DNA from: CAZPYT01 sp964590955
GTDB taxonomy: Bacteria > Patescibacteriota > WWE3 > UBA101185 > UBA10185
DNA: 40,474 bases
Direction of reading: 5' to 3'
NCBI GenBank assembly: GCA_964590955.1
Contig: CAZPYT010000007.1
Location: 1-40,474, forward strand
Positions 17,023 to 24,627 of this stretch are shown piece after piece (positions within the stretch are counted from its first letter, which is position 1; every line of letters starts with the position of its first letter). Both the position numbers and the translations under genes were made by a program. The notes beneath the pieces are model-generated. The model searched no databases. It had not been told where the DNA came from and saw only the letters and a program-made list of their open reading frames with translations.

Positions 17023-18060
17023 ATGAATCACAATCTAGATTTTGTACTTTGGGAAAAGAAATATGGAAATCCAAAAACAGGGCATGTATCTGCAAACAAT
17101 TCTAAACAGCTATATGAGAGTAATACACCTGATGCGCTCGATACAAGAGAAATCCCTACAACAATGAGGCTAATTAGAAAAATACCAATTGGAAAAAATC
17201 CAAAACATATAACATCTGATGGAAATAAACTTTACATATCAAACATGGGTAATAATTCGCTTATAATATTGAATTATAACTTTGAGGTTCTAAAAACATT
17301 ACATTTTAACTCGCCAGTTATAGAAACTAAAATTTATAAAGAGCACGCTTTTTGCACGTCATCCGACTTAGATCTTAACTCTAAGGAAAATAACCTCACA
17401 ATAGTTAATATAAACACTAACAAGATTATATCTACTACAAAGCTAAGTGGTAAGTGGTGTAAAAATATTGCAATAGACAGTAACAACAACTTAGCTTATA
17501 TTTCTAATTGGTTATCAAATGACATTACACTTGTAAATATATCTGATTTTAAAAAGCCAAAAGTAATGGGTAACATAAGAGCGGGTATTTCCCCAAGAGA
17601 CATGGTGATTTTCAATGAAGAATTACTAGTTTGTGGTTACTATTCAAGAAATATTATTCATTTTAAGCTTTCCCCGACAGCGCTTCATTTGTCGTGGATA
17701 GGTGATCCATACGACTACCCAAACTATTCAGGAAACTTCAGGTCACTAGTTTTAGAAAATAATAAAGTAATTACAACTAATATGGGAAAAAATCTTTGCA
17801 TGATATATGACCCCATGAAAAAAGTGTTTGAAAAAACTCAAACACTTGGGAAACACCCATCGCAACTTATAAAAAACAATGACTCTATTCTAGTAACTTG
17901 CGTAGAATCTGATTGTATTATGACAATAAACAGTAAAAATCTTACTGTAAAAGGAAAGTCCGAAAAAACAGGAAAAAAAACATTTAGTCTAATTACATAT
18001 AAAGATTTCGTTATATCAACATCATGGTACGAAAACACCCTTGAGATATGGAAACCCTAA
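17023..18060 (+). CDS. YVTN/YncE-like beta-propeller protein
   Basis: A 345-residue protein made of repeated blades of about 40 residues after a 45-residue lead-in. Blade signatures include IPIGKNPKHITSDGNKLYIS, NIAIDSNNNLAYISNWLSND, GISPRDMVIFNEELLVCGYY and LGKHPSQLIKNNDSILVTCV. This YVTN-type pattern suggests a seven-bladed propeller used for protein or ligand binding. There is no signal peptide or membrane helix, so it is probably cytoplasmic, unlike many YncE proteins. Its end overlaps the convergent mraY end by 4 bases. The biological role is not evident. Confidence 0.7.
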   Translation: MNHNLDFVLWEKKYGNPKTGHVSANNSKQLYESNTPDALDTREIPTTMRLIRKIPIGKNPKHITSDGNKLYISNMGNNSLIILNYNFEVLKTLHFNSPVIETKIYKEHAFCTSSDLDLNSKENNLTIVNINTNKIISTTKLSGKWCKNIAIDSNNNLAYISNWLSNDITLVNISDFKKPKVMGNIRAGISPRDMVIFNEELLVCGYYSRNIIHFKLSPTALHLSWIGDPYDYPNYSGNFRSLVLENNKVITTNMGKNLCMIYDPMKKVFEKTQTLGKHPSQLIKNNDSILVTCVESDCIMTINSKNLTVKGKSEKTGKKTFSLITYKDFVISTSWYENTLEIWKP

Positions 18061-19088
18061 AAAACAACAAACATCAAGCCAAGGGCTAGCATTGAAAAGA
18101 AGGCATGAATAATCCAAAATCTAAACACAACCTTTGTACCATCCCAGCCTAAGGCCTCAAAATGGTGGTGAAGCGGTGCTATTTTAAATACTTTTTTGCC
18201 ATTTCTAAAATATTTTGAGGTCCACTGAACCAGCGAACTAATAGCATCAACAATATAGACAATGCCATAAATGGGTAATAGAACAAATGTACCTGTCATC
18301 AGCGTCAAAACACCTAGTATTGCACCAAAGGCTAGCGCGCCTGTGTCTCCCATGAATAATCGCGCCGGGTTGACGTTAAAATAAAGAAATGCCAATACTG
18401 CACCAAACAGAATGAAGATGAAAACAAGCTGAGTCAAGCTGTTAGTCATACCCAAAACTAAAACCGCTAGAGTCATCAAGGTCATAAGTAAAGAACCTGC
18501 AGATAGGCCATCAATACCGTCTATGATATTAAAGGCGTTTGACATAAAAACTATCGTAAAAATACTCAAAGCAAACCATAAAAGCATATTTGTGATTACT
18601 AAAGGGGCATTGGGAATAGGTATCAGAATTAAAAATAATCTGTATTTTATTCCAAAAAAGGCTATAAGACCGGCAATAATAATTTGTATTAAAAATTTGT
18701 GCCTAACTCTAAGAGCTAAACCTTTAAATTTGAATACCTTTTTCATATCGTCAAATAGTCCGATAATTCCAAAAAGTAATAGGGTTAAACACAAAACAAA
18801 GTACTCTTCCCATGTTGTTGAATAGATTTTAGAATAATGCACAATAGAAAACACCAGTAGTACAACCAAAACAATCAATATTCCTCCGCCGGTAGGTGTG
18901 CCGGATTTTGAGCCTTTTATTTTGTCGAATATTTTTACATTATCACCAAACTTGTCCTAACTGACTTTTTCTCTTTTTGGATCTTTGATATTTAGCTTGT
19001 ATAAAAGATTAATAAATGGAATATAGAGCGCCCATGAAGTTAAACAAACAACAGACGATAACATAAATAAATTTGTAAATTCTTTCAT
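18057..19088 (-). CDS. mraY: Phospho-N-acetylmuramoyl-pentapeptide transferase, interrupted by in-frame TAG
   Basis: MraY makes lipid I by joining phospho-MurNAc-pentapeptide to undecaprenyl phosphate. The long open part (18057-18956) has GTPTGGGILI, the catalytic-site NAFNIIDGIDGLSAG, FMGDTGALAFG and APLHHHFEALGW among about nine helices. Reading upstream in the same frame gives a normal first helix and cytoplasmic loop back to an ATG at 19088 (MKEFTNLFMLSSVVCLTSWA), full length 343 codons, but codon 44 is TAG (18959-18957) between KREKVS and DKFGDN. A TATAAA -10 ends 8 bases before 19088, supporting that start. Sequencing error, a real nonsense mutation or readthrough are all possible; an internal TTG at 18878 would remove helix 1. 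Confidence 0.85.
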
Positions 19089-19186
19089 ATCAGTTATTTA
19101 TAGCAGAATTTTGTACAATCCACCATGTAATCGCAACTTTATATTTTTCGTCACACAAAATGTTTCTGCTGTGATAAAGTGTTTTT

Positions 19187-20056
19187 ATGTTAAAAAAGCT
19201 ATTTCGACCGGCTGTAGATAATTTTTTAGTAAGCGCTTGCCAAAAGACACTGCATAAGCACAAAACAAAAATCATTGTCGTAACTGGAGACGGATTTACA
19301 TCTATAGCGCGTGAACTTATTTATGAGATTTTGCGAGAAAAATATCCTGTCAGAAGAAGCCTTGAATCATCTGAATCTGAGTTTTCTATCCCGCTGACAG
19401 TTTTGGGGGTTAATTTATATCCAAAAAGCTTTTGGGAATGGGCTAATACCCTGTTAAAAGTATCTTATAATCTAAAAAATCAAAAGCCATACGAGCATTT
19501 TCTCATAATAGAAGTAAATTTGACGATTGAGAAACAGCTGAAAAAATGGATGGGTATTTTAAAACCGGAAACATTATTTATAGTTGGAAAAGCGGGATTT
19601 GACTATTCTGACTTTAGTTTCAAAAAGATAGTAAAAATTAATGCCCAGACGACAGACGATATACTTATTCCTTTTAAAATAGGCATCAATCAGATTGGTA
19701 AATTTTATCGTATTGATGAGAGTAAAATCGTTGATGTTTTTGATAAATTTGAACTTCCCGACACAAAAATAAGGTTTTTAAAAGGAGTAAATAATTCATT
19801 TATAATTGATGCCACACAAACTCTTATACCGACAAATATTGACACCGTGGTTGAGTTAATACCGCAAGAAGAGACCTCAAGAAAAATAATTATAACCGAA
19901 TTTAAAACCGATACATCCGCCTTAAAAAAAGACGGTTTTATCATTAATCCCCCAAAATATTCACCAAAAGAAGGAGATATAATTATTTTAAGAGGAAATA
20001 GACACAGAGTACACCAAAAATACGCATACCTCATAAGTGAATACGATGGACTATAA
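19187..20056 (+). CDS. Degenerate Mur-ligase-like protein
   Basis: A 289-residue protein, about two thirds of MurF length, keeping the order of Mur-ligase landmarks: an ATP-loop-like VVTGDGFTSI (31-40), a segment resembling the family's RT/NTEIGLPL region (VRRSLESSESEFSIPLTVLG), 'IEVNL' near the ELG region, LKGVNNSFIIDATQTLIPTN matching the (K)GINNSxIIDDxYNANP block of the C-terminal domain, and DIIILRGNRHRVHQ matching the VKGSRG block. The P-loop GxxGKT has become TGDGFT: one residue shorter, Lys replaced by Phe 37, so ATP-driven ligation is doubtful. It lies divergent from mraY and overlaps the sigma factor start by 11 bases. Possibly a non-catalytic cell-wall partner or sensor. Confidence 0.6.
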   Translation: MLKKLFRPAVDNFLVSACQKTLHKHKTKIIVVTGDGFTSIARELIYEILREKYPVRRSLESSESEFSIPLTVLGVNLYPKSFWEWANTLLKVSYNLKNQKPYEHFLIIEVNLTIEKQLKKWMGILKPETLFIVGKAGFDYSDFSFKKIVKINAQTTDDILIPFKIGINQIGKFYRIDESKIVDVFDKFELPDTKIRFLKGVNNSFIIDATQTLIPTNIDTVVELIPQEETSRKIIITEFKTDTSALKKDGFIINPPKYSPKEGDIIILRGNRHRVHQKYAYLISEYDGL

Positions 20057-20620
20057 CAATCAGGAAGAAAAAGCTATAGAACTAGCGCAAAAAGATCCTG
20101 AAAAATTCTCTGCGCTTTATATCAAATACAAGCCGATTATTATGACGATACTAGAAATTTCCTAACATATATAAAAAAAAGAGTTGACTCACCTGAAATC
20201 GCAGAAGACATCACGTCTAAAGTATTTGAGAAAGCGTTAAACGGGATAGATAATTTTCAATGGCAGGGAGTGCCTTTTTCATCATGGTTATTTAAAATCG
20301 CGCGAAATACGCTTATAGATCACTACCGCATACAAAAAAATACAAACTCAATATCAGAAACCCAGTTAAACAATATTCCAAGTAAAGAAAACGATCCATA
20401 TACTGATTTAATTATGCAAAACGAAAAGATTATTCTTAAAAGAATGATCGACGCATTACCCTTACGAGAGAAGGAAATAATCTATATGAAATTTTACGAC
20501 GGCTATCAAAACAAGCTAATTTCTAAAATTACAGGATTATCCGAAACTAATGTCAGTACTATAGTTCACAGAACTATTATTGAGCTACGAAAACATTACG
20601 GGGCTACTGTAAAAAAGTGA
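20046..20620 (+). pseudogene. ECF-type sigma-70 factor with a one-base frameshift
   Basis: Starting at the ATG at 20046 the first frame gives MDYNNQEEKAIELAQKDPEK then FSALYIKYKPII and soon stops; the next frame picks up at YDDTRNFLTYIKKRVDSPEI (from 20141) and runs to the stop at 20620. Joined by restoring one missing base near 20139-20143 the product is 191 residues, normal for an ECF sigma. Region 2 reads AEDITSKVFEKALNGIDNFQ...PFSSWLFKIARNTLIDHYR; region 4 reads ALPLREKEIIYMKFYDGYQN plus the helix-turn-helix ISKITGLSETNVSTIVHRTI. The smooth join suggests a recent lesion or sequencing error. It is coupled to the Mur-like gene and convergent with a membrane protein. Confidence 0.82.
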
Positions 20621-21413
20621 TGCTTTCAAGCATTTCGTTGATTTCAGACTGCATGACGGTATCATCAAAAAAGGCACTTGGATTCGTTGCAACTATTTCG
20701 TAAATAACACTTTTTGACCGATCCGCAAGCAGAATCACGTGTTCAAAATTTTCGGATTTCTTTTTGAAATAATAGCCTTCTTTATACTTTAGCTTGTATG
20801 GTTCAAGGGAATATAAGTCGGAATTAGCTTCACGCTGTTTATACAAAAGGTTATTGTTCAATTCATAGTCAAACTTAACATCCTTTATCAAGATACTTAT
20901 TTCTTTTTGGCCATCTTCTGTGCTGGTTAGTATATGCCTCTCAATAAACGGCACCTTCTTATCGATAACTGAGTTTATGTTGTAATGGTGGGGTACATTT
21001 ATACTAAAATACTTACTTTCTAAGGTTTTATACAAAAATGAACCGCTGTTACTCTTGGAATTTCTATTCGCGATCGAACTTATTGCAAATATCAATAAAA
21101 TTGGTGAAATAATAATAAAACCTAGTAACCAGGAAGAGATCGATTTATCTGACTTTTTTACGGCAAAGTTTTTAATTTCGTATGATTTTTTTATTTGAGA
21201 TACTGCTTCATCACTCGAACTTTTAGGAGGTAGTGTTTCATTTATTGTCGCGTTTTTATATTGATTAATGATAACTTGCTCCTCGCTTCGATTTTCAGTA
21301 CGAGGACTTCTGGATACAGTTACATCATCAACCGGATCAGGTTGACTTGGGGCAAGAGATGAGATTGATTCTGTCTCTTCGTTTACTATGTCGGACACAA
21401 CCCAATCGCTCAT
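20604..21413 (-). CDS. Single-pass membrane protein, possible partner of the sigma factor
   Basis: A 269-residue protein: about 110 residues of polar, Ser/Glu-rich sequence, one membrane helix (SWLLGFIIISPILLIFAISS, about 112-131), then about 130 residues outside the membrane. The outer part (KTLESKYFSINVPHHYNINS to the C-terminus) resembles PsbP-like lipoprotein domains, which begin with a similar YSIxVPxxW stretch. It ends with TAG and overlaps the end of the sigma gene by 17 bases in convergent orientation. The layout would suit an anti-sigma or sensor, but no anti-sigma motif was recognised. The start is supported by TTGGTA-16-TATAAT ending 7 bases upstream. Confidence 0.6.
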   Translation of the reverse strand: MSDWVVSDIVNEETESISSLAPSQPDPVDDVTVSRSPRTENRSEEQVIINQYKNATINETLPPKSSSDEAVSQIKKSYEIKNFAVKKSDKSISSWLLGFIIISPILLIFAISSIANRNSKSNSGSFLYKTLESKYFSINVPHHYNINSVIDKKVPFIERHILTSTEDGQKEISILIKDVKFDYELNNNLLYKQREANSDLYSLEPYKLKYKEGYYFKKKSENFEHVILLADRSKSVIYEIVATNPSAFFDDTVMQSEINEMLESITFLQ

Positions 21414-21420
21414 TACATTT

Positions 21421-21448
21421 ATTATACTTAAATACTTCGGATTACCAA
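21421..21448 (-). promoter_or_regulatory. Leaderless promoter for the single-pass membrane protein
   Basis: Minus-strand TTGGTA (21448-21443), 16 bases, perfect TATAAT (21426-21421), ending 7 bases before the ATG at 21413. Confidence 0.55.
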
Positions 21449-21464
21449 GAGAAAACTATATTTA

Positions 21465-21562
21465 TCAACTACCCGGCTTACGAAGGTGGTATGCTGAAAG
21501 TTCTTTGCTTTGCAAAGCCCAACCAAGTTGAGTAAATTCCAACTACTAGCTAACGCAAGTAG
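21465..21562. other. Structured non-coding segment between two minus-strand genes
   Basis: Nested inverted repeats are visible: TCAACT (21465-21470) with AGTTGA (21526-21531), GGCTT (21475-21479) with AAGCC (21515-21519), CTTTGC (21503-21508) with GCAAAG (21512-21517), then a separate CTACT/AGTAG hairpin (21543-21562). GGCTT and CTTTGC compete for the same bases, so alternative folds exist. The block is more GC-rich than its surroundings and contains no credible ORF. It lies between the prepilin terminator and the promoter of the next gene. The transcribed strand is unknown; it may be a small RNA or a control element. Confidence 0.4.
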
Positions 21563-21605
21563 CTTTAAGTAAAAAACTTATAAATATGAATATTTGATAA
21601 ACCAA

Positions 21606-21629
21606 AGAGCCCCTTTTTAAAGGGGCTCT
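21606..21629 (-). terminator. Terminator downstream of the prepilin gene
   Basis: An 11-base perfect inverted repeat, AGAGCCCCTTT / AAAGGGGCTCT, begins about 25 bases after the prepilin stop. On the minus strand it is followed by TTTGGTTTATC, an imperfect U-tract. It is placed to end the prepilin transcript and may work in both directions. Confidence 0.75.
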
Positions 21630-21654
21630 ATTCAAATCTCGAGATCAAAATAGA

Positions 21655-22248
21655 TTAGAGACAGGGGTCAGCATCAAGAGCTCCAGCAGTGTTAGTATCA
21701 GCAACAGTTGTTGCGTTACACTCTGAAATTCTTGCAGTTTTGTTATCATACAAAAACACAGTATTGGCTATACCGAATGACTTCGCATAAATTCTAAAAT
21801 GCGTAGTATCTCCGGCAGCAGCTTCTCTGTAATATCTGTAGAAACACTGGTTGTTACCATTATTTCTCCACCAGTTAGCATCACAAGCAGCAGCCGCATC
21901 GGCACGCAGTGTATTTCCGGTAATGTTAAAAACACAGTCTCCATCAGGAGAAGGGTTGCATTGCACTATATTACCGCATGCAGGACTTGCACCGACAGTA
22001 CCACAATCTTGTGCGTTTTGGAGTGAACCAATAACTTCATTTCCCCACGGAGCTCTACCATAAGCAGAGTTAAAACCTTCAACTGCGAGAGCAACTTTGT
22101 TAATAGATGCTTGTACTCCGGCATCTCTTGCTCTTGTTTGTTGTGAAGCAGGATTAATAACAGCGATCAAAACACCGGCTAAGATTCCGATAATAACGAT
22201 AACTATTAAAAGCTCGATAAGTGTGAAACCTTTTTGATTCTTTGTCAC
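21655..22248 (-). CDS. Type IV prepilin-like protein
   Basis: A 197-residue class III signal peptide protein. A short basic leader MTKNQKG is followed by the processing site G^FTLIELLIVIVIIGILAG, with Glu at mature position 5, then a long hydrophobic helix that packs the pilus core. The outer domain has about eight cysteines, an even number fitting disulphides, and the ASINKVALAVEGFNSAYGRA start typical of pseudopilins and major pilins of CPR bacteria. It would need PilD, PilB and PilC, none of which are in the window. Translation starts at GTG (22248) with AGGGGG about 10 bases upstream. Its promoter gives a leader of about 100 bases, and a terminator follows. Confidence 0.92.
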   Translation of the reverse strand: MTKNQKGFTLIELLIVIVIIGILAGVLIAVINPASQQTRARDAGVQASINKVALAVEGFNSAYGRAPWGNEVIGSLQNAQDCGTVGASPACGNIVQCNPSPDGDCVFNITGNTLRADAAAACDANWWRNNGNNQCFYRYYREAAAGDTTHFRIYAKSFGIANTVFLYDNKTARISECNATTVADTNTAGALDADPCL

Positions 22249-22354
22249 AGTTCCACACCCCCTCTCAAAAATCGTAATTTTAAAATGTACATATTCATAG
22301 TACTAGGCAAGTATGATGACGATTTATCATCAGTACTAATTCTTCAATAATATC

Positions 22355-22383
22355 AGTATGTACTCGTAAAAGTTTAGTGTCAA
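22355..22383 (-). promoter_or_regulatory. Promoter for the prepilin gene
   Basis: Minus-strand perfect TTGACA (22383-22378), 17 bases, CATACT (22360-22355). It predicts a leader of about 100 bases before the GTG start, ending in a strong Shine-Dalgarno. The rest of the 220-base gap holds nothing else recognisable. Confidence 0.55.
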
Positions 22384-22468
22384 GGAAATGTTAAAAACTA
22401 TCGCAGTCTAAAATAAAATACGTTAACTAATAATTCCAGAAAAGCTTTATAATATGGGTTACAAAAAC

Positions 22469-23554
22469 TTATCTCAACTCGGGAGCTACATTTATTTCGC
22501 CATGAAAATCAAGCAACATTAACTTCTTAATATCTTCATATGATTTTTCTTGACCAACCAGCCAGGAAAGTTTTGTTACCATAGATTCCATACTCATATC
22601 ATGCGCAGGGATAGCCAAATCATTTTGAGCCAGGTATTGACCGGTTTCATTGACCTGAAAATTGGAAACTCCATTTGGCGCCTGTGTAGTAACAACAATC
22701 GGAATTTCGTTCTTTTTCAAATATTCAAAAAACGGAAAAAGGTTTTTATTAGGATCTCCTGCACCAAAAGACCTGAATATTATTCCTTTTATATCGTTAT
22801 TTTTAACTAAATTGGTCATTACAAGCGGATTTAGTCCGGGATGTTCGGTAATTGATACTATATTGTCGACTGAAAACTTGCTGATATTTATTAAGTCCTT
22901 GGATTTTTCTGCCAAACTATTTCTAGAACTTAAGTAAGAATTGTGTTTATCTAAAGCATCCGTATTTACCCTTATATACCTACCAATCTCACCTAATGCG
23001 CCGGTATTAAAAGACTTAAATGGATCATAGTCATAGTCAGTACCTTTTTTTACGCGCACTCCGGAAATAATCTTACTACCAAAAACAGCTAAAACTCCCA
23101 TTATTTTCGCATAGTTCCACACACATATTCGCAATGAATTAACAACATTCATCGTGGCATCGCTGCCTAAGTAACCCAAAGGCACCTGTGCACCAGTTAA
23201 AACAACAGGTTTTGAAATATTATCAAGTGCGAATGAAAGCGCCGATGCAGTATAACCCATGGTGTTAGTTCCATGCATAATCAAAAAAGCATCATAATAA
23301 TCATAATCAGCTTTAATAGTGTTAGTTAAAATAGTCCAGTGTTCTGCATCAATGTTTGAGCTATCTACATTAAATAACTCTTTAATCGTATAATTAATAC
23401 CGGTACCCCATGTTTTTTTAATTATTTTTGAAGCATCTTCAACGATACCTGTAAAGGACTGCGCGTCCGCTTTCATATCTTTATTTACATCTGTCACAGC
23501 AACATTTCCTGCTATAGTACCGCCAGTAAATAATATGAGTATCTTCTTTTCCAT
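22469..23554 (-). CDS. L-asparaginase-family protein with Asn in the catalytic triad motif
   Basis: A 361-residue protein of the bacterial-type asparaginase / GatD amidohydrolase fold. The first Thr motif is intact, LFTGGTIAGN (Thr13). The second motif, HGTDTM in active enzymes, reads HGTNTM (Thr96, Asn97; codon AAC): the Asp of the Thr-Lys-Asp triad is replaced. The Lys region (GVRVKKG) and ALSFALDNISKPVVLTGAQV are conserved, and no signal peptide is present, so a cytoplasmic type I-like protein is expected. Whether it still hydrolyses asparagine is uncertain. It has its own promoter (TTGAAA-16-TATAAT) ending 9 bases before the ATG, so it is probably leaderless and monocistronic. Confidence 0.85.
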   Translation of the reverse strand: MEKKILILFTGGTIAGNVAVTDVNKDMKADAQSFTGIVEDASKIIKKTWGTGINYTIKELFNVDSSNIDAEHWTILTNTIKADYDYYDAFLIMHGTNTMGYTASALSFALDNISKPVVLTGAQVPLGYLGSDATMNVVNSLRICVWNYAKIMGVLAVFGSKIISGVRVKKGTDYDYDPFKSFNTGALGEIGRYIRVNTDALDKHNSYLSSRNSLAEKSKDLINISKFSVDNIVSITEHPGLNPLVMTNLVKNNDIKGIIFRSFGAGDPNKNLFPFFEYLKKNEIPIVVTTQAPNGVSNFQVNETGQYLAQNDLAIPAHDMSMESMVTKLSWLVGQEKSYEDIKKLMLLDFHGEINVAPELR

Positions 23555-23563
23555 ATTGTAGTT

Positions 23564-23591
23564 ATTATAACTTTCGCATTGTAATTTTCAA
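23564..23591 (-). promoter_or_regulatory. Leaderless promoter for the asparaginase-like gene
   Basis: Minus-strand TTGAAA (23591-23586), 16 bases, perfect TATAAT (23569-23564), ending 9 bases before the ATG at 23554. This is one of the clearest examples of the start-adjacent promoters in this window. Confidence 0.6.
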
Positions 23592-23724
23592 ATATATCTG
23601 GGTACTGTAAGTTGTTGATTTACTTTATTAGTTAGCCAATTTATAAGATAGTAATAATGCTTTTTTTGAAAAAATCAAGCACCATGACATTTTTTGAAAT
23701 GTTATACAAATAGGTGACCTCACT

Positions 23725-24543
23725 TCAGTTTAGTTGTTTTTTGAAGCTTGCTACTAAACCTGAATAAGCACCTCCTAAATCATTGATATTATAACTTTCC
23801 ACTCTAAAGTGAGGTGCTATAGAATTCTCTTCGAAATACCCTTCGCCGGTAGCATCTAATCTTAAGGCTGACGATGACCCACTACTACAGTCAAGAAAAA
23901 GGCTTGTACATCTATTGTACCGGCTATCAGTTTTAGCTAACTCACAAATATTTAATTCCCTGTCACAACCGGTAGGGTCATTCCAACAATCTGTGCTAAT
24001 CTTGTTTATATCCTGAATCAAGTTAATGATCCTGGTCTCCTCACCTTCTGGAAATTCTAGAACAAATTTGGCAGGTCCTGCCCATCCACTCCTTTGCTCA
24101 TTCATACTTATGTAATGTGCTTTTAATGTATTGTCATCTAGACAGAGATAAGTATTTTTAGAAGAAAGATTTTCTATCGTATTTAAAATCTTGAAATCTT
24201 TCATTACAAATTTGGGTAGCCTACCATGCTTTGATAAATTTGGCCAAAACAAACTTGACCATGATTTATAACCTTTTACTTTGGTCTGTATTTCTCCAAA
24301 AGGAAGGAAATATGATAATTCGGAAGAAATACCCCTCAAATTTTCGTCAACTCCTTTAGGCCTATCCCAAGACAATAAGTATTTCTTTCCATCATTAGTA
24401 ATAAATACTTCAAATAAAACACTTCCGCCCTTTATAAAATCAAAGTCGACTCTACCGGTTTTTTCTATCATAATAATTCTTTGAAAATACAGATTTGCAA
24501 CAAAAACAAAAACTATGATTGTAAATACTTTCTTCAGTTTCAT
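23725..24543 (-). CDS. Secreted or membrane-anchored protein of unknown function
   Basis: A 272-residue protein with an N-terminal hydrophobic segment (KVFTIIVFVFVANLYF, about 5-20) that could be an uncleaved anchor, since no clear cleavage or lipobox follows. The remaining 250 residues are predicted outside the cell. Seven or so cysteines cluster in the second half (around STDCWNDPTGCDRELNICEL and FLDCSSG), suggesting disulphides. I do not recognise the family. The gene is monocistronic, with a perfect TATAAT (24558-24553) ending 9 bases before the ATG, and is flanked by 10-base direct repeats. Confidence 0.6.
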   Translation of the reverse strand: MKLKKVFTIIVFVFVANLYFQRIIMIEKTGRVDFDFIKGGSVLFEVFITNDGKKYLLSWDRPKGVDENLRGISSELSYFLPFGEIQTKVKGYKSWSSLFWPNLSKHGRLPKFVMKDFKILNTIENLSSKNTYLCLDDNTLKAHYISMNEQRSGWAGPAKFVLEFPEGEETRIINLIQDINKISTDCWNDPTGCDRELNICELAKTDSRYNRCTSLFLDCSSGSSSALRLDATGEGYFEENSIAPHFRVESYNINDLGGAYSGLVASFKKQLN

Positions 24544-24552
24544 TCTAGTAAT

Positions 24553-24558
24553 ATTATA
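24553..24558 (-). promoter_or_regulatory. Start-adjacent -10 element of the secreted orphan gene
   Basis: Minus-strand TATAAT (24558-24553) lies 9 bases before the ATG at 24543. No convincing -35 is seen; CATACA at 17-base spacing is weak. Confidence 0.45.
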
Positions 24559-24627
24559 CTAAACCAAGAGTATTATGTATGAATAGGTGACTATAAATTC
24601 AACTTGTATTGTGTTTATTTGCAGAGT

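Larger units (their letters stand above)
23709..24591. repeat. 10-base direct repeats flanking the secreted orphan gene
   Basis: AATAGGTGAC occurs in direct orientation at 23709-23718 and 24582-24591, just outside the two ends of the gene at 23725-24543. No terminal inverted repeats or transposase are visible, so the repeats may be chance or the trace of an insertion. Confidence 0.35.

Noticed and set aside
18057..20620. Global TAG or TGA stop-codon reassignment
   Set aside because: TAG ends rpsM, uppP and the gene at 20604 at conserved termini, and TGA ends lepB, fusA and secA. One TAG in mraY does not support recoding.
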